DNA of 7,486 nucleotides from an uncultured Actinoplanes sp. (GTDB lineage Bacteria; Actinomycetota; Actinomycetes; Mycobacteriales; Micromonosporaceae): positions 1 to 7,486 of the forward strand of contig CAKUMG010000257.1 of the NCBI GenBank assembly GCA_934667465.1, given 5' to 3'. Shown here piece by piece: positions 5,381-7,486 of the stretch (the first letter of the stretch is position 1; each line of letters begins with the position of its first letter). A program made the translations under genes and the position numbers. The notes under the pieces were generated by a model, which did not search any database, was not told the origin of the DNA, and saw only the letters and a program-made list of their open reading frames with translations.

Positions 5381-7144
5381 ATGTACCCGTACGAGAATCC
5401 CGATCTGACCGTCGACGATCGCGTGGCCGACCTCACCGGCCGCATGACGCTCGAGGAGAAGGCCGGGCTCATGTTCCACTCGATGACCGCGGTCAACCCC
5501 GACGGCACCCTGTACGAGCCGGACGGCCCCGGCGGCATGTTCGAGTCCACCGCCGGCCTGGTCCGCGACAGGCTGATCTCCCACGTCAACATCTTGACCA
5601 CCGCGCCGACCCCGCCCGCGAGGATCGCGGAGTGGCACAACCGGATCCAGGAGCTGGCCGAGGGCACCCGACTCGGCATCCCCGTCACGGTCTCCACCGA
5701 CCCGCGCCACGGCGTGCTCGACAACCCCGCGACCAGCGCGGCCGCCGCCGGCTTCTCGCCATGGCCGGAACCGATCGGCTTCGGCGCGATCAAGGACCCG
5801 GCCGTGATGCGCCGCTTCGCCGACACCGTGCGCCGCGAATATCTGGCCACCGGCATCCGCGTCGCCCTGCACCCGATGGCCGACCTGGCCACCGAGCCGC
5901 GCTGGGCCCGCACCAGCGGCACCCTCGGCTCCGACGTGGACGTGGTGTCGGCGCTGATCCGTGAGTACGTGCTCGGCCTGCAGGGCGGCGCGCTCGGCTC
6001 GGACAGCGTCGCCGCGATGGTCAAGCACTTCCCCGGCGCCGGCCCGCAGAAGGACGGCGAGGACGCCCACTTCCCGTACGGCCGCGAGCAGGTCTATCCC
6101 GGCGAGCAGTGGGACCTGCACCTCAAGCCGTTCCAGGCCGCGTTCGACGCCGGGGTCGCGCAGGTCATGCCGTACTACGGGATGCCGGTCGGCACCGAGC
6201 ACGAGGAGGTCGGCTTCGGCTTCAACCGCGGGATCGTGCAGGGGTTGCTCCGCGACCGGTACGGCTTCGACGGCGTGGTCTGCACCGACTGGGGCCTGGT
6301 CACCGACGCCGACGACGTCATGGGCGCGCCGATGCCCGCCCGCGCGTGGGGCGTCGAGGGCCTGACCCGGCTCGAGCGCGTCGCGAAGATCCTGGACGCC
6401 GGCGCGGACCAGCTCGGCGGCGAGCAGTGCCCGGAACTGATCGTCGAGCTGGTCCGGACGGGCCGGATCAGCGAGGAGCGGATCGACATCTCCGTACGCC
6501 GCATCCTGCGCGACAAGTTCCGGCTGGGTCTGTTCGACGACCGCCGCTATGTCGACACCGCCGCCGTCGCCACCACGGTCGGCACCCCGGACCTCGTCGC
6601 GGCCGGCCTCGACGCGCAGCGCAGGTCCGTCGTCGTGCTCAGCAACCCGGCGGCGCTCCTGCCCCTGCGCGAGGGCATCAGCCTGTACGTGGACGGCGTG
6701 GACCCGGCCGTCGCCGGGCGCTACGGCACGGTCGTGTCCACCCCGGAGCTCGCCGACGCCGCGATCGTGCGCCGCGGTGCCCCGTACGAGCAGCGCGGCG
6801 GCGGTTTCGAGGCGTTCTTCCACGCCGGCCGCCTCGACTACACCCCGGAGGAACTCGCTCCGATCCTGGCGACCGCTGCGGCGACCCCGGCCGTCGTGGA
6901 CGTCATGCTCGACCGGCCCGCCATCCTGACCGGGCTCGCGCCGCACGTGGGCGCGCTGACCGGATCGTTCGGCACCGGCGACGAGGCGCTGCTCGACGTC
7001 CTGTTCGGCCGGCACCCGGCGACGGGCACGCTGCCGTTCGAGCTGCCGTCGTCCACCGCGGAGGTCGAGGCGTCCCGCGAGGACGTGCCCAACGACACGG
7101 CTGCGCCGCTGTTCCCGTACGGCCATGGTCTGCGCACTGTCTAG
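5381..7144 (+). CDS. Glycoside hydrolase family 3 enzyme, cytoplasmic (beta-glucosidase-type)
   Basis: This 587-aa retaining glycosidase has the GH3 two-domain layout. The N-terminal barrel (about 10-345) carries DPRHG at 107-111, PRW at 173-175, KHFPG at 215-219 and the nucleophile motif VCTDWG, with D303 as the predicted catalytic Asp. The C-terminal alpha/beta sandwich (about 400-587) ends in FPYGHGL, the usual GH3 terminus, with no fibronectin-III extension. That makes it shorter than the common 750-850-aa beta-glucosidases. The N-terminus (MYPYENPDLT...) has no signal peptide, so the enzyme acts in the cytoplasm on an imported substrate. AGGAG (5370-5374) precedes the ATG by six bases. 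Instead of the common KHF..N..E..R pattern it has KHFPGAGPQKDGEDAH, recalling the NagZ-type loop. The substrate could be a beta-glucoside, beta-xyloside or similar; GH3 specificity cannot be read from sequence. It is probably co-transcribed with the transporter, though a hairpin lies between them. Confidence 0.92.
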   Translation: MYPYENPDLTVDDRVADLTGRMTLEEKAGLMFHSMTAVNPDGTLYEPDGPGGMFESTAGLVRDRLISHVNILTTAPTPPARIAEWHNRIQELAEGTRLGIPVTVSTDPRHGVLDNPATSAAAAGFSPWPEPIGFGAIKDPAVMRRFADTVRREYLATGIRVALHPMADLATEPRWARTSGTLGSDVDVVSALIREYVLGLQGGALGSDSVAAMVKHFPGAGPQKDGEDAHFPYGREQVYPGEQWDLHLKPFQAAFDAGVAQVMPYYGMPVGTEHEEVGFGFNRGIVQGLLRDRYGFDGVVCTDWGLVTDADDVMGAPMPARAWGVEGLTRLERVAKILDAGADQLGGEQCPELIVELVRTGRISEERIDISVRRILRDKFRLGLFDDRRYVDTAAVATTVGTPDLVAAGLDAQRRSVVVLSNPAALLPLREGISLYVDGVDPAVAGRYGTVVSTPELADAAIVRRGAPYEQRGGGFEAFFHAGRLDYTPEELAPILATAAATPAVVDVMLDRPAILTGLAPHVGALTGSFGTGDEALLDVLFGRHPATGTLPFELPSSTAEVEASREDVPNDTAAPLFPYGHGLRTV

Positions 7145-7161
7145 GTCTTTCCTGTGGGGCA

Positions 7162-7205
7162 GGGGCGGCGCCGGGATCTTCTCCTCTCCCGTCGCCGCCC
7201 CCTTT
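7162..7205 (+). terminator. Intrinsic terminator after the GH3 gene
   Basis: GGGGCGGCG (7162-7170) pairs perfectly with CGCCGCCCC (7193-7201). After a 2x2 internal loop the stem continues as GGG (7173-7175) with CCC (7188-7190), closing a 12-base pyrimidine-rich loop. A short CTTTC follows. The hairpin begins 18 bases after the stop. It abuts the end of a convergent minus-strand frame and may serve both directions. Confidence 0.75.
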
Positions 7206-7383
7206 CAGGAGGTGACCCGGGGGAGCCCGTCCACCGTGGCGCCCTCGAGACGGTTCGGGTCGACGCTCCACAGCCCGGCGACAGCGAGCACGGCATCCTC
7301 GTCGTGCTGCGTCCCCGTACCGCCAGCCACTCGATCTTGTATCCGAGCCCCGCTGCGATCTCCACGGCCGGACCCTGGACCAC
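7205..7383 (-). pseudogene. Possible frameshifted 3' part of a convergent minus-strand gene
   Basis: Two minus-strand frames show typical high-GC codon structure (G-rich first, about half A/T second, GC-rich third positions) in succession. From the GTG at 7383 to about 7317 one frame reads VVQGPAVEIAAGLGYKIEWL. From about 7312 to the TGA at 7207-7205 another reads DEDAVLAVAGLWSVDPNRLE and ends in GLPRVTS. Adding one base to the G-run at 7316-7313 (minus strand) would join them into a frame of about 60 codons. This suggests a single-base loss, real or a sequencing error. Upstream sequence is low-complexity, so the 5' end is absent or lies elsewhere. I do not recognise the family. Confidence 0.35.
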
Positions 7384-7390
7384 GTGATCT

Positions 7391-7486
7391 CGCCGGCGCG
7401 GCGCGGCGCGGGCGTGGCTCGGGCGGGGTGCGGGCGCGGTGCGTGTGGGGCTGGCGCGGTGGGGCTGCGGGCGGGGGTGCGTGTGG
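7391..7486. repeat. G-rich low-complexity tract with quadruplex potential
   Basis: The plus strand has G-runs at 7410-7412, 7421-7423, 7425-7428 and 7432-7434 (loops 8, 1, 3). A second set lies at 7447-7450, 7461-7464, 7469-7471 and 7473-7477. GGTGCGTGTGG is repeated at 7438-7448 and 7476-7486, 38 bp apart. The tract continues past the window edge. No gene is seen in it. Confidence 0.55.

Noticed and set aside
5282..7126. 614-codon minus-strand open frame opposite the GH3 gene
   Set aside because: It is antisense to a clear GH3 enzyme and has no motif of its own. The stop-free state is due to GC-rich third positions on the other strand.
1..7486. tRNA, rRNA, CRISPR array, insertion sequence or attachment site
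   Set aside because: I looked for cloverleaf-like stems, regularly spaced repeats with unique spacers, terminal inverted repeats and transposase motifs on both strands and saw none.

Overview
The window is very GC-rich DNA with strong G/C bias at codon third positions, GTG/TTG-type starts and long antisense open frames. This points to a high-GC actinobacterium. The style of the sugar transporter and glycosidase would fit a Micromonosporaceae- or Streptomyces-like genome, but the genus cannot be fixed from the sequence alone.

Layout. (1) Positions 1-716, minus strand: the N-terminal 238 residues of an acidic, Pro/Ala/Gly-rich protein of unknown function that runs off the left edge. It has a perfect AGGAGG ribosome binding site. 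(2) 717-1149: a noncoding stretch of extreme GC, with a 7-bp C-rich microsatellite (G-quadruplex potential on the minus strand), a 9-bp direct repeat and hairpins just after the next gene's stop. (3) 1150-3681, minus strand: one unbroken reading frame encoding two complete ROK-family repressors in tandem (HTH-ROK-linker-HTH-ROK, about 843 aa). (4) 3682-3900: a divergent, AT-richer control region with several palindromes, one of which overlaps a plausible promoter for the rightward genes. (5) 3901-5175, plus strand: an MFS sugar transporter. (6) 5176-5380: a repeat-rich spacer with a strong hairpin. (7) 5381-7144, plus strand: a cytoplasmic family-3 glycoside hydrolase, followed by a clear terminator. 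(8) 7205-7383, minus strand: a probable remnant or frameshifted 3' end of a convergent gene. (9) 7391-7486: a G-rich low-complexity tract.

How the parts fit. The regulator is divergent from a sugar transporter and a glycosidase without a signal peptide. This is the usual plan of a local carbohydrate-utilisation unit: the transporter imports a small oligosaccharide or glycoside, the GH3 enzyme hydrolyses it inside the cell, and the ROK protein senses the sugar and controls transcription of both arms. The substrate is not determinable here. The unusual element is the regulator. It carries two DNA-binding domains and two sugar-sensor domains on one chain. The second sensor has lost the kinase-type Asp and the Glu after the zinc cysteines but keeps the zinc ligands. 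This suggests a built-in pseudo-dimer with one effector-responsive half and one altered half.
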